Below are positions 24,231-32,751 of a stretch of 32,751 bases of DNA, piece after piece. The translations under genes and the position numbers were made by a program. Position 1 is the stretch's first letter; the number at the start of each line of letters is the position of its first letter. Source of the DNA: Gemmatimonadaceae bacterium (GTDB taxonomy: Bacteria > Gemmatimonadota > Gemmatimonadetes > Gemmatimonadales > Gemmatimonadaceae); the NCBI GenBank assembly GCA_025362035.1, contig JANYIN010000017.1, forward strand, positions 1 through 32,751, in the 5' to 3' direction. The notes beneath the pieces are model-generated. The model was given only the letters and a program-made list of their open reading frames with translations, did not search any database and was not told the DNA's origin.

Positions 24231-25970
24231 TCAAAGGAGCGCCGTCTCCTCCACCAAAATGTCCGCCGGCAGTCCGTTCGGGAAATACGCATTGTGCACG
24301 TACTGCCCGACCATGCGCTGCGTATTGAAGAAGCTGCCGTTCAGCGCGATCGCGGACCGCATCACCTCGGCATACGCGAAGGGCAAGCCGTAGTACAACG
24401 GCAGTATGACGCGCTCCAGCTTGGCGTACAGATCCAGCGCGTCGCGACCGGGATCGCCCTCGGCGTCCGGTCCGCCGATCGACCAGCCGGTCACGCCTTC
24501 GACATGACCCTCGACCCACCAGCCATCCAGCACGCTGAATGAAGGTACGCCATTGATGGCGGCTTTCATTCCACTCGTGCCTGACGCCTCGAGCGGCTTC
24601 ATCGGATTGTTCAACCACAGATCCACGCCCGCCACCATCTGATGCGCCAGCGCCATCTCGTAGTTCTCGAGATACACCACCTCGACCAGGTTGCCGAGCT
24701 GTTCGCGCGCCGCGAAGATGCGGCGGATGAGTTCCTTTCCGCCGCCGTCATGGGGATGCGCCTTTCCGCCGAAGACGACCTGCAGCCTGCCCACATTCTT
24801 CACGATGGAACTCAGACGATCGATGTCGCTGAAGATGAGATCCCCCCGCTTGTACGGCGTCGCACGTCGGGCGAATCCAATCGTCATCACCGACGGATCG
24901 AGCTGTACCTTCGTGCGCCGTTTCACTTCGTTCAACAGCGTGAGCTTGCTCTCCGCGTGCGCATCGCGGATGTCCTGGAGCGGAATGCTGACCGCATAGC
25001 GCAGATACAGGTTGTCGCGGCGCCACTCCGGAATCAGCCGGTCGAACAGCGCAGCGAACGCCGGGCCAGCCCACGTGGCGGCATGTACGCCGTTGGTAAT
25101 GGAGCTGATGGGATAGTCGGGGAACATGCTGCGCGACACGTCGCGATGGCGCATCGCCACGCCGTTCACGTACCGGGTCAGGTTGAGCGCCAAGTGTGTC
25201 ATGTTCAGCATGTCTTGGTGCACGCCGCCGGCTCCTTCCAGCAGCGCAACCCGCTCGTCACCGAGCACGCGTCGCACCGTGTCGAGCGGGAACTTGTCGT
25301 GTCCGGCGGGCACAGGCGTGTGCGTCGTGAACACGCAGCGCCGACGGACGGTGTCGAGGTCGGCGTTCAGCAACTCGAAATGCCGGCGGCCATCGAGCTG
25401 ACGCTCGAGCAGCTGCAGCGTCAGCAGCGCCGAGTGCCCCTCGTTCAGGTGATAGATCAATCCGTCGTCGTAGCCCAGCGCCCGCAGCATGTCCGCGCCG
25501 CCCATGCCCAGCACGATCTCCTGGCACAGGCGGTAGTACTCGTCCCCGCCGTACAGGAAGTCGGTGAGCGTGCGATCGAATTCGCCGTTCTCAGGCAGGT
25601 TTGTATCGAGGAGGAACACCGGCACTTCATGACCCCGCACGCCCTTCACGGCATACTTCCACGCCGCCACGTGCACGGTGCGTCCCTCGATCAGCACGGT
25701 GGAGCGCCCATCCATCAACTCGAGCTCCGCTTCCGGCTTCCAGGTGACCGGCGACTCGGTCTGCCGTCCCTCCGCGTCGAGGTGCTGGGCGAAGTATCCC
25801 TTTCTGTGCAGCAGCGTCACGGCGACTTCGGGCACGCCGAGGTCGGCAGCCGAGCGCAGCGTGTCTCCGGCCAGCACGCCGAGTCCGCCACTATATGTGG
25901 GGATCGCCTGCTCGAGGCAGATCTCCATCGAGAAGTAAGCAACGGTGCTTCGCGTCAAGGCGAGCGTCAT
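24231..25970 (-). CDS. glgP: Alpha-glucan (glycogen) phosphorylase, short form
   Basis: This 579-aa cytosolic enzyme releases glucose-1-phosphate from alpha-1,4-glucan ends. It belongs to the shorter, more distant phosphorylase branch (GT35). The start AYFSMEICLEQAIPTYSGGLG, then HLNEGHSALL, FTTHTPVPAGHD and the C-terminal EASGTSGMKAAINGV fit this branch. Lys469 in SGMKAAINGV is the expected pyridoxal-phosphate lysine. The classical long enzyme has over 800 residues; the regulatory N-terminal part is absent, as usual in this branch. GAGG ends five bases before the ATG. It is the last gene of the minus-strand glycogen cluster, separated from malQ by 175 bases with a candidate promoter. Confidence 0.93.
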   Translation of the reverse strand: MTLALTRSTVAYFSMEICLEQAIPTYSGGLGVLAGDTLRSAADLGVPEVAVTLLHRKGYFAQHLDAEGRQTESPVTWKPEAELELMDGRSTVLIEGRTVHVAAWKYAVKGVRGHEVPVFLLDTNLPENGEFDRTLTDFLYGGDEYYRLCQEIVLGMGGADMLRALGYDDGLIYHLNEGHSALLTLQLLERQLDGRRHFELLNADLDTVRRRCVFTTHTPVPAGHDKFPLDTVRRVLGDERVALLEGAGGVHQDMLNMTHLALNLTRYVNGVAMRHRDVSRSMFPDYPISSITNGVHAATWAGPAFAALFDRLIPEWRRDNLYLRYAVSIPLQDIRDAHAESKLTLLNEVKRRTKVQLDPSVMTIGFARRATPYKRGDLIFSDIDRLSSIVKNVGRLQVVFGGKAHPHDGGGKELIRRIFAAREQLGNLVEVVYLENYEMALAHQMVAGVDLWLNNPMKPLEASGTSGMKAAINGVPSFSVLDGWWVEGHVEGVTGWSIGGPDAEGDPGRDALDLYAKLERVILPLYYGLPFAYAEVMRSAIALNGSFFNTQRMVGQYVHNAYFPNGLPADILVEETALL

Positions 25971-26067
25971 GAAATCCTCGAACTGTATGACAAGCGGGAC
26001 GCGGCGCCCGTTCCAGGTAACGACCCGGAGCGAGCGCCGACCCCATGAACATCAGGATGATGACAGA

Positions 26068-26095
26068 ATTCTATGCCGGGAGCTGGCGGGTTCAA
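26068..26095 (-). promoter_or_regulatory. Candidate internal promoter of glgP
   Basis: On the minus strand TTGAAC (26095-26090; 4 of 6) and TAGAAT (26073-26068; 5 of 6) are spaced by 16 bases, with transcription predicted to begin about 90 bases before the glgP start. This sits in the only long gap of the glycogen cluster (25971-26145). No clear terminator for malQ is seen there, so glgP may be made both by read-through and from this site. Confidence 0.35.
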
Positions 26096-26145
26096 CCGAC
26101 CAGGCCCCGAAAGTCCCCCGGTGGGAGTATCGACGCCCAACGCGA

Positions 26146-28302
26146 TCACGGCGCGCGACCCAGGAGCAGCGCCGTCTGTGGCGCGGAAAACAGGGTCTCC
26201 AGCGGCTCGCGCATGCGGCGCGACCAGCTCCTGTAGCGATCCTGCCAAACACCGGGAATGTTGACGGGCATGTTCTCCAGCGCCAGATCGTCAAGGGAGA
26301 GGCCGACGAGTGCCGAGGGGGTTCGACGGATGAACGCGTGGACGGCGGCGATCAGTTCCGCGGACGTCAGCCGCTGATGCGCGTCTTGGTCGAGTAGCCC
26401 CGCTTCGACGAGGGAAGAGATCAGCGCGTTCAGGTCGTCCTGCCGGGCGCGCCGTATTCCATCGGATACGTTCGGGTCCGACAGATCCCCCACCTCGCTG
26501 CGCAGCTGAATGTCGCGCCCCTCGGCCCAGCCCACGAGCGGCGGCAGGTCGTGCGTGTTCACCGTGGCGAGTGCCATGTGGGGATACGCCGGCGCCGCGC
26601 GAAACTTGCCCGTATGATACTCACGTTCGAACACCAGCACTTTCGAACTGAGCACGCCCCACTTGGCCATGACCTTGGGAACATTCGGCGGGACGGTGCC
26701 GAGATCCTCACCGACGACAAGGGCATTGTGACGAACGCTTTCCAGTGCCAGAATGCCGAACAGGTCGTGCGTGAACGACCGAACGAACGCGCCCGCCTTC
26801 GCGGATTCGCCCAGGGGTACCCAGAACATACGAAACAGTCCGAGCGCGTGGTCGATGCGCAGGGCGCCCGTGTGACGGAAGCCCGCGCGCAACAATCGCG
26901 TCCAGTAGTCGTAGCCGCTCGCGCGAAGAACGTGCGGATTGATGGCGGGCAGTCCCCAGTTCTGTCCTTCTCCCGAGTACATGTCGGGCGGCGCGCCCAC
27001 CGTGGCCTCCTGGAGAAACAGATCCGGGTGGGACCAGAGGTCACTGCCAGACGATGCTGAGCCAACGGCCAGGTCCTGGTACATTCCCAGCGCCAGCCCC
27101 GCCTGCTCCGCGAAGGACGCCGCCGATCCCAGCTGTCGGTCCAGCTCGAACTGCAGCCAGCGGTGGTAGTCCACTCGCTCGGCGAGTGTCTCCTGCATAC
27201 CGCGAACGGCCATACTGTGTGCGTCGCGAAGGGGCGCCGGCCAGATGCGCGCGTCGGGGCCTTCGGCTTCCGCAATCGCCATGTACGTGGCGAACTGGGT
27301 CAACTCCGGATCTTCGCGCTCGATGTGTACGGCGTACGCTCTCGCGCGCGGCGTGCCGTTCGCAATTTCGTGCGTTCGGAACGTGCGATGGAGCGATTCG
27401 AGGACCGGTGCGCGTAGCGCCGTGACCCGTTCGTACTCGACCATTGGTGCGGAGCGCACGGCGGCGAGCGCATCCTTGAATTCCGGCGAGGCAATGTGCG
27501 CGCGAGCGACGTCGTCGTGTGCGAGTTCCGGCACGTCCTGCACGCGCAGATACAGCGGGTTGCGGAACAGCCGCGTGATGGGACTGTAGGGGCTCACGTC
27601 GTGACCGGCGTTGCGAATGGCGTGCGTGGGGCTGAGCCCCACGAAAGCGCCGCCGCGCTGGCCCACCCATTCCGCAATCGTCTTCACGTCGCCCAGATCG
27701 CCCGCACCCCAGTTGGATTCGCTCTTCAGCGTGTACAGGTTTGTGGTGATGCCAAACGCTCTCTGGCCGCGCATTCGCGCTTCGGGCGAGGTGCACTGCG
27801 CCGGGACGACGATGAGCCGCTGGCGGCCCGTGTGACGTTGCGCTCCGCCGTCGAACTCGATGGCGAGTTCGTGATAGCCGATGCCGGGAATGGCCGGCAG
27901 CGAGAGCGTGATCCGGCGCGTCGGTCCGCCGGGCACCGACCCATGCCACGTCGATTCGATGCCGTCCTCGGCGCGCAGCGTGAGTTGCCAGCCCACCGAC
28001 TCGGCCTGAGTCGCGGGGACGCGGACCTTCACCAGACCAATTGTCCGGCTTCGCGCGCGCACGACCCGCACGGGCGCGATCCATTCCTGCCGCTTCGCGC
28101 GTCGCAACGCGCGCAGGGCACGCGCCGCGCGCGCCTCCGTGCTGGCGTCGATGCCCATCGCGTGGAGGAGCCGTTCGCGCGTCTGATCCGACGTGTGGCG
28201 TACTTCGCCGCCCGACTGATCGAGATAAGATTCGATGATTCCGAGTCGATCCGCCAACCGGCGAAGCCTGGGTCGCTCGGTTGCCTCCACGTGTGCCGTC
28301 AT
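26146..28302 (-). CDS. malQ: 4-alpha-glucanotransferase (amylomaltase, GH77)
   Basis: This 718-aa cytosolic enzyme transfers maltodextrin segments between chains (disproportionation). The GH77 catalytic residues are all visible: nucleophile Asp484 in LRIDHALGLFRMFW, acid/base Glu532 in GEDLGTVP and the third carboxylate Asp585 in NTHDLP. FGITTNLYTLKSESNWGAGD opens the barrel, after about 180 residues of N-terminal beta-rich domain as in Escherichia coli MalQ. The start at 28302 is chosen because GGAAAG (28312-28307) stands before it and only 16 bases separate it from the glgB stop. The frame continues upstream, but those residues are glgB in another frame. Confidence 0.94.
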   Translation of the reverse strand: MTAHVEATERPRLRRLADRLGIIESYLDQSGGEVRHTSDQTRERLLHAMGIDASTEARAARALRALRRAKRQEWIAPVRVVRARSRTIGLVKVRVPATQAESVGWQLTLRAEDGIESTWHGSVPGGPTRRITLSLPAIPGIGYHELAIEFDGGAQRHTGRQRLIVVPAQCTSPEARMRGQRAFGITTNLYTLKSESNWGAGDLGDVKTIAEWVGQRGGAFVGLSPTHAIRNAGHDVSPYSPITRLFRNPLYLRVQDVPELAHDDVARAHIASPEFKDALAAVRSAPMVEYERVTALRAPVLESLHRTFRTHEIANGTPRARAYAVHIEREDPELTQFATYMAIAEAEGPDARIWPAPLRDAHSMAVRGMQETLAERVDYHRWLQFELDRQLGSAASFAEQAGLALGMYQDLAVGSASSGSDLWSHPDLFLQEATVGAPPDMYSGEGQNWGLPAINPHVLRASGYDYWTRLLRAGFRHTGALRIDHALGLFRMFWVPLGESAKAGAFVRSFTHDLFGILALESVRHNALVVGEDLGTVPPNVPKVMAKWGVLSSKVLVFEREYHTGKFRAAPAYPHMALATVNTHDLPPLVGWAEGRDIQLRSEVGDLSDPNVSDGIRRARQDDLNALISSLVEAGLLDQDAHQRLTSAELIAAVHAFIRRTPSALVGLSLDDLALENMPVNIPGVWQDRYRSWSRRMREPLETLFSAPQTALLLGRAP

Positions 28303-28318
28303 TGGTCTTTCCGCACGT

Positions 28319-30526
28319 CTACTCCGTTCGGGATGCCAGGTAGTTTGGCACGAGCACAGTGGCGGAGAGCGGGGGCAACGCGATTTCGATCGAGAATGGG
28401 CGGCCGTGGTACGGCATGTGGTCCGCGCTCGCGAGTGCCGTGCCGCCGTATCCGCTGCCTCCCCATCGCACCTCGTCGCTCGAGAGAACGCACGTGTACT
28501 CACCCGACTGCGGCACGCCGATTCGGTAGCGATCATGCGGCGTCGGCGTGAGGTTCAAGACCACGACGGCATGTTCATCCGTGCCGCGCCGGACGTACGA
28601 CAACACGGAATTCGTCCTGTCCGATGCATCGATCCACTCGAATCCCTGCGGCTCGCTGTCGAGTTGCCAGAGGGCCGGCTGCTGCTGGTACAACTCTCCC
28701 AGCCGCGCGACGAACGCCATGAACCCGGCGCGTGCCGGCTCCTCCACCAGATGCCAGGGCAGCGACTGATCGTGGTTCCACTCCCCCGGCGCGGCGAGTT
28801 CCGTTCCCATGAACAGCAGCGACTTGCCCGGGCGCGTCACCTGGTACGCCAGGAGCGCGCGCAGGTTGGCCATCCGTTGCCAGTGATCGCCGGGCATTTT
28901 CTGATACAGCGACCCCTTCATGTGTACCATCTCGTCGTGCGAGAGCGGCATGATGAAGTGTTCGGTGTACTCGTACAGCATCGCGAACGTGAGGTCGTTC
29001 TGATGGTAGGCGCGGAAGATGGGATTGCGCTCGAAATACTTGAGCGTGTCGTGCATCCAACCCATGTTCCATTTGAAGGTGAAGCCAAGGCCGCCTTCGC
29101 CGATGGGGCGCGTGACTCCTGGCCACGCCGTGGAGTCCTCCGCAATCGTCACGCAGCCCGGCGCTTCCTGGTTCACCACCGCATTCATCTCCCGAAGGAA
29201 TTCGATGGCTTCGAGATTCTCTCGTCCGCCGTACTTGTTTGGCAGCCACTCACCGCCTTCGCGGCTGTAGTCCAGATACAGCATGGACGCCACGGCGTCG
29301 ACGCGCAGGCCATCGACGTGGAATTCGTTCAGCCAGTACAAGGCGTTGGCCACGAGGAAGTTTCTGACCTCCTTGCGCCCATAATTGAAGATGAGCGTTC
29401 CCCAGTCCGGATGTTCTCCCAACCGCGGGTCTTCGTGTTCGTACAACGAGGTCCCGTCGAAGCGGCGCAACGCGTAGTCGTCCTTGGGAAAGTGAGCCGG
29501 GACCCAGTCGAGCAACACGCCGATGCCCGCCTGGTGCAGCGTGTCGACGAAAAAGCGGAAGTCGTCCGGTGCGCCGTAGCGTGACGTCGGCGCGAAGTAT
29601 CCCGTGACCTGGTATCCCCAGGAGCCGTAGAACGGATGCTCCATGACCGGAAGCAGCTCGATGTGCGTGAAGCCCAGGCGCTTGACGTGCTCCGCCAGCT
29701 TCGGTGCGATTTCGCGATACGTCAGTATGCGATTGCCGTCTTCCGGCACGCGGATCCAGGATCCCAGGTGCACTTCGTAGACATGCATCGCCTCGCGTAA
29801 GGGCTGCCGTGCCGGTCGAGCGTTCATCCACCGTTCGTCCCGCCAGTGATACGCGCCCTCGCGAACCACGATCGCCGACGTGGACGGTGCCTGCTCCATC
29901 TTCAGCGCCATCGGGTCGGTCTTGACCCGCAGTGCGCCCTCCCGTGTGCGGAGCTCGAATTTGTACAGCGCGTTCGCGTCCACGCCCGGAATGAACAGCT
30001 CCCAGAGTCCGCTGTTGCCCAGCCGGCGCATGGGGAACTGGCGACCGTCCCAGTTGCACCAGTCACCCACGACGCTCACCCGATCCGCGTTTGGCGCCCA
30101 CAGCGCGAAGGCGGTGCCTTCGTCGCCTTCGTACGTGCGCAGATGCGCGCCAAGCATCATCCAGAGCTGACGATGGGTGCCTTCATTGAACAGATACAGG
30201 TCCATTTCGCCGATGGTCGGCGCGTGTCGATACGGATCGCCGCGTTCCCACATGCGGCCTTCATCGGTGATGAATCGGAGGGAGTACCGAAACGGCAGCG
30301 TCGCTCGCGGCAGGAACAGTGAGAAGAGGCCATCGCCGTCGCTGCGCATCGCTGTCGTGACGCCCTGACGGACAATGAAACTGTCGGCGGCGGCCGGCTG
30401 GTACACACGCACCACGACGCCACGTACGCCGTCCACGACAACCTCGTGCGGGCCGAGCACCAGATGCGGTTCGCCGTGCCGTCCGTCCAGCAGCGCCGAT
30501 CGCGTCCCGGAATCGAGAGCATTCAT
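28319..30526 (-). CDS. glgB: 1,4-alpha-glucan branching enzyme (GH13)
   Basis: This 735-aa cytosolic enzyme cuts alpha-1,4 chains and rejoins them as alpha-1,6 branches. It has two N-terminal beta domains (HLVLGPHEVVVDGVRG and the CBM48 segment FALWAPNADRVSVVGDWCNW). The GH13 barrel follows, with YEVHLGSW, GYQVTGYFAPTSRYG, nucleophile Asp410 in GLRVDAVASMLY, acid/base Glu463 in IAEDST and Asp531 in LSHDE. The C-terminal beta domain ends near LVPNYLASRTE. Length is that of the two-N-domain branching enzymes. The ATG overlaps the glgX stop as ATGA, so the two are probably translated together. Confidence 0.96.
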   Translation of the reverse strand: MNALDSGTRSALLDGRHGEPHLVLGPHEVVVDGVRGVVVRVYQPAAADSFIVRQGVTTAMRSDGDGLFSLFLPRATLPFRYSLRFITDEGRMWERGDPYRHAPTIGEMDLYLFNEGTHRQLWMMLGAHLRTYEGDEGTAFALWAPNADRVSVVGDWCNWDGRQFPMRRLGNSGLWELFIPGVDANALYKFELRTREGALRVKTDPMALKMEQAPSTSAIVVREGAYHWRDERWMNARPARQPLREAMHVYEVHLGSWIRVPEDGNRILTYREIAPKLAEHVKRLGFTHIELLPVMEHPFYGSWGYQVTGYFAPTSRYGAPDDFRFFVDTLHQAGIGVLLDWVPAHFPKDDYALRRFDGTSLYEHEDPRLGEHPDWGTLIFNYGRKEVRNFLVANALYWLNEFHVDGLRVDAVASMLYLDYSREGGEWLPNKYGGRENLEAIEFLREMNAVVNQEAPGCVTIAEDSTAWPGVTRPIGEGGLGFTFKWNMGWMHDTLKYFERNPIFRAYHQNDLTFAMLYEYTEHFIMPLSHDEMVHMKGSLYQKMPGDHWQRMANLRALLAYQVTRPGKSLLFMGTELAAPGEWNHDQSLPWHLVEEPARAGFMAFVARLGELYQQQPALWQLDSEPQGFEWIDASDRTNSVLSYVRRGTDEHAVVVLNLTPTPHDRYRIGVPQSGEYTCVLSSDEVRWGGSGYGGTALASADHMPYHGRPFSIEIALPPLSATVLVPNYLASRTE

Positions 30527-32709
30527 AGGGTGTGCTGCTCCACTGGAGTGAGGGCGTCTCGCCGGGGCGGCACGCGCTCCGACGTTCGGTGGGCGCCGGC
30601 GAGCCGCAACAGCAACAGGGTATGTCCGTCCGCCGTCACCGTGGGCCCTCGCACCGTGGACAGTGCGTCGCTCGAGGTGTCGACGATGATGCCCCAGGCG
30701 CCTTCCTCGCCCATCAGCGGAAGCGTAAAACTAACCGGAGCACTGCCGGCGTTCATCACAAGGAGCAGCGTCTCGGCGCTGATGGCGTCGCCGCGTTCGT
30801 CTACCTCGTCCGTCGCCGCGCCGTCGATCAGCATACCGAACGCGCGCAACTCCGTGGCGCGCCAGTCCGTGTCACTCAACTCCGCGCCGTCGGCGCGAAG
30901 CCAGGTAACGTCCTTCCGCTCCGATCCGCGAACGGGTGCGCCACGGAAATAGTGACGGCGCCGCAACACCGGGTGCGCCTGCCGGATTTCCAGCACCCTG
31001 CGCGTGAATGCGAGCAGTTGCTGCCTCCGCTCGTCCAGATCCCAGTTCACCCACGCAACCGCGTTGTCCTGCGCATAGGCGTTGTTGTTTCCATGCTGCG
31101 TGCGTCCCATCTCGTCGCCGTGGGACAGCATTGGAACGCCCTGGGAGAACGCGAGTGTCGCGATGAAGCTCCGCGTGACGCGGTCGCGGATGGCGTTGAT
31201 TGCCGGGTCGTCCGTTTCTCCCTCGACCCCCCAGTTGCGGCTGAGGTTTTCATTGGTGCCGTCAGCGTTTTCCTCGCCGTTCGCCTCGTTGTGCTTCTGC
31301 TCATAGCGCACGAGATCGTGCAGCGTGAGGCCGTCGTGGGCCGTGATGAAGTTGAGGCTCGCGTAGACGCCGCGGTCGCTGCCGGAGAAGATATCGCTCG
31401 ATCCGGCAAGGCGGCTCGCCATCTCGGCCACTTCGCCGGGCGCGCCCGACCAGAACTTGCGGACGGCGTCGCGATACTTGCCGTTCCACTCGGTCCAGCG
31501 CACGGGGAAATTTCCCACCTGGTAGCCGCCAGGGCCAACGTCCCACGGTTCGGCGATCAGTTTCACGCGCGCGAGCGTGGGGTCCTGATGGATCACATCG
31601 AAGAAGGCGGACAGTCGATCCACGTCATAGGTCTCGCGCGCCAGCACGGGCGCGAGATCGAACCGGAACCCGTCCACGTGCATCTCGTCCACCCAGTAGC
31701 GCAGCGAGTCCATCACCAGCTGGATGGTGCGCGGATGCAGCATGTTGAGCGAGTTGCCCGTGCCGGTGAAATCGGTGTAGAGTCGCGGGTTGTTCGGCTC
31801 GAGCCGATAGTACGCGGCGTTATCGATTCCCTTCATCGACAACGTGGGACCGACATGATTGCCTTCGCCCGTGTGGTTGTAGACCACGTCGAGAATGACT
31901 TCCAACCCGGCGGCATGCAGGGTCTTCACCATCGTCTTGAACTCGCGCACCTGCTCGCCCAGCCCGCACGTGGCGAACCGCACATCGGGAGCGAAGAACC
32001 CGACGGTGTTGTATCCCCAGTAGTTCGCGAGTCCGCGCTCAGCGAGATGCCGGTCGACCACATGTTGATGCACCGGCAGCAGCTCGAGGGCCGTGATGCC
32101 GAGGCTCTGGAAGTAGTCGAGCATCGGCTCGCTGCACAAGCCAAGGTATTTCCCGCGCAGATCCGGCGGGACGTCCGGATGCAGCATCGTCATGCCTTTC
32201 ACGTGACATTCGTAGACGATCGTCCGGTTCAAGGGCACGTGGAGTGGCGCATCGTCTCCCCAGTCGAACGCCGGATCGATGACCAATGACTTCGGCATGC
32301 CCCCAGCCGAATTGTCCAGATCAGGCACGAGATCGGCACGCGGATCCGCGGCATCGAACGCGTAGAGATCCTCGCTCCATTCGATCGGTCCGCTGAGGGC
32401 CCGCGTGTACGGATCGATCAGCAGCCTGGACGAATTGAAGCGCTGACCCAGTGCCGGCGCGTACGGCCCGTGCACGCGATAGCCGTAGCAGAGGCCGGGC
32501 CGGGTGCCGGGCAGGTAGCAGTGCCATACCTGGTCCGTGCGTTCGGTCATGCGAATCGTCGCCGCCTCCTCGGCATCCGTTGCAGCGTCGAAGAGACACA
32601 GATCCACGGCCTCGGCGCGCTCGGAGAACAGTGCGAAATTCACCCCGAGTCCGTCCCACGATGCGCCGAGCGGATAGGGCCGGCCTGGCCAGACACGATG
32701 AGTCGTCAC
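30523..32709 (-). CDS. glgX: Glycogen debranching enzyme (isoamylase/GlgX type, GH13)
   Basis: This 728-aa cytosolic enzyme removes alpha-1,6 branches, feeding linear chains to the phosphorylase and glucanotransferase. The N-terminal CBM48 domain starts [16 protein letters not shown], followed by a GH13 barrel with [22 protein letters not shown], nucleophile Asp351 in [11 protein letters not shown], acid/base Glu387 in LIAEPWDVG and Asp in [12 protein letters not shown]. The start is GTG at 32709, placed where family proteins begin. No in-frame ATG lies between it and the window end, the frame stays open to the edge, and no clear ribosome binding site is seen. A slightly longer N-terminus beyond the window is therefore possible. 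It is the first gene of the glycogen cluster as seen here. Confidence 0.94.
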   Translation of the reverse strand: MTTHRVWPGRPYPLGASWDGLGVNFALFSERAEAVDLCLFDAATDAEEAATIRMTERTDQVWHCYLPGTRPGLCYGYRVHGPYAPALGQRFNSSRLLIDPYTRALSGPIEWSEDLYAFDAADPRADLVPDLDNSAGGMPKSLVIDPAFDWGDDAPLHVPLNRTIVYECHVKGMTMLHPDVPPDLRGKYLGLCSEPMLDYFQSLGITALELLPVHQHVVDRHLAERGLANYWGYNTVGFFAPDVRFATCGLGEQVREFKTMVKTLHAAGLEVILDVVYNHTGEGNHVGPTLSMKGIDNAAYYRLEPNNPRLYTDFTGTGNSLNMLHPRTIQLVMDSLRYWVDEMHVDGFRFDLAPVLARETYDVDRLSAFFDVIHQDPTLARVKLIAEPWDVGPGGYQVGNFPVRWTEWNGKYRDAVRKFWSGAPGEVAEMASRLAGSSDIFSGSDRGVYASLNFITAHDGLTLHDLVRYEQKHNEANGEENADGTNENLSRNWGVEGETDDPAINAIRDRVTRSFIATLAFSQGVPMLSHGDEMGRTQHGNNNAYAQDNAVAWVNWDLDERRQQLLAFTRRVLEIRQAHPVLRRRHYFRGAPVRGSERKDVTWLRADGAELSDTDWRATELRAFGMLIDGAATDEVDERGDAISAETLLLVMNAGSAPVSFTLPLMGEEGAWGIIVDTSSDALSTVRGPTVTADGHTLLLLRLAGAHRTSERVPPRRDALTPVEQHTL

Positions 32710-32751
32710 AGTCTGGTAAGCTACTGCGAGTCGGTCGTGAAGGCATCGCTC

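Noticed and set aside
24235-24250. AGGAG/CTCCT inverted repeat at the convergent ends near 24231
   Set aside because: The stem has five pairs and lies inside the last codons of glgP with no T-run; not enough for a terminator call.
24642-26048. 468-codon plus-strand open frame opposite glgP
   Set aside because: Antisense shadow of the phosphorylase with no motif, rich in His, Arg and Gln as expected from reverse-complement codons.
26109-26129. TCCC-CCGGT-GGGA hairpin downstream of malQ
   Set aside because: Only four base pairs and no T-tract; chance is the simpler explanation.
30532-32289. 585-codon plus-strand open frame opposite glgX
   Set aside because: It is an antisense shadow of a gene with complete GH13 motifs. 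The translation is low-complexity in composition and has no recognisable domain; such frames are usual in GC-rich DNA.
1-32751. CRISPR arrays, transposases, tRNA or phage defence genes
   Set aside because: No regular spaced repeats, transposase or nuclease motifs, or tRNA-like cloverleaf were seen on either strand.

Overview
The window is GC-rich DNA from a Gram-negative bacterium. An outer-membrane polysaccharide export lipoprotein (Wza type) and a Wzc-type tyrosine kinase point to a two-membrane envelope. The codon use and dense head-to-tail packing would suit Gemmatimonadota or a similar high-GC group, but nothing here fixes the taxon. No rRNA, tRNA, CRISPR array, insertion sequence or phage gene is visible.

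Bases 1-355 are non-coding. They hold a candidate control region: two stem-loops, a CRP/FNR-like palindrome (149-164), a sigma70-like promoter (197-225) and a 10-bp palindrome just downstream. From 356 to 22332 runs one co-directional polysaccharide operon of 16 genes. Most junctions overlap by 4 bases or a few tens of bases. In order it encodes a priming sugar-phosphate transferase, a short Wza-type lipoprotein, a Wzc-type co-polymerase/BY-kinase, an unrecognised small membrane protein, a Wzy/WaaL-type polymerase or ligase, and an ABC-2 permease with its ATPase carrying a C-terminal glycan-recognition-like domain (Wzm/Wzt). Nine glycosyltransferase genes follow (two GT-A, seven GT-B, one of these a tandem fusion), with a glutamine-dependent asparagine-synthetase-like amidotransferase among them. 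The locus therefore combines parts of Wzy-dependent and ABC-dependent export, and no Wzx flippase is visible. The only clear gap between glycosyltransferase genes (12575-12641) carries two mutually exclusive hairpins around a TTG start codon.

Between the two main clusters is a divergent pair. On the minus strand is a Tat-exported DsrE-like protein (22329-23039), whose stop codon overlaps the last glycosyltransferase stop in a shared CTAG. On the plus strand is a UPF0104/LPG-synthase-type membrane protein (23184-24221). Their 144-bp intergenic region holds two short palindromes.

The right end (24231-32709, minus strand) is a glycogen/alpha-glucan operon transcribed toward the polysaccharide operon: glgX, glgB, malQ, then after a 175-bp gap with a candidate internal promoter, glgP. 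These enzymes debranch, branch, disproportionate and phosphorolyse alpha-1,4-glucan. Glycogen synthase and ADP-glucose pyrophosphorylase genes are not in the window.

The gene families are mostly well known. The more unusual points are the hybrid export set, the unassigned membrane protein between wzc and wzy, the fused double glycosyltransferase, the alternative hairpins at the TTG start, and the CRP-like operator region.
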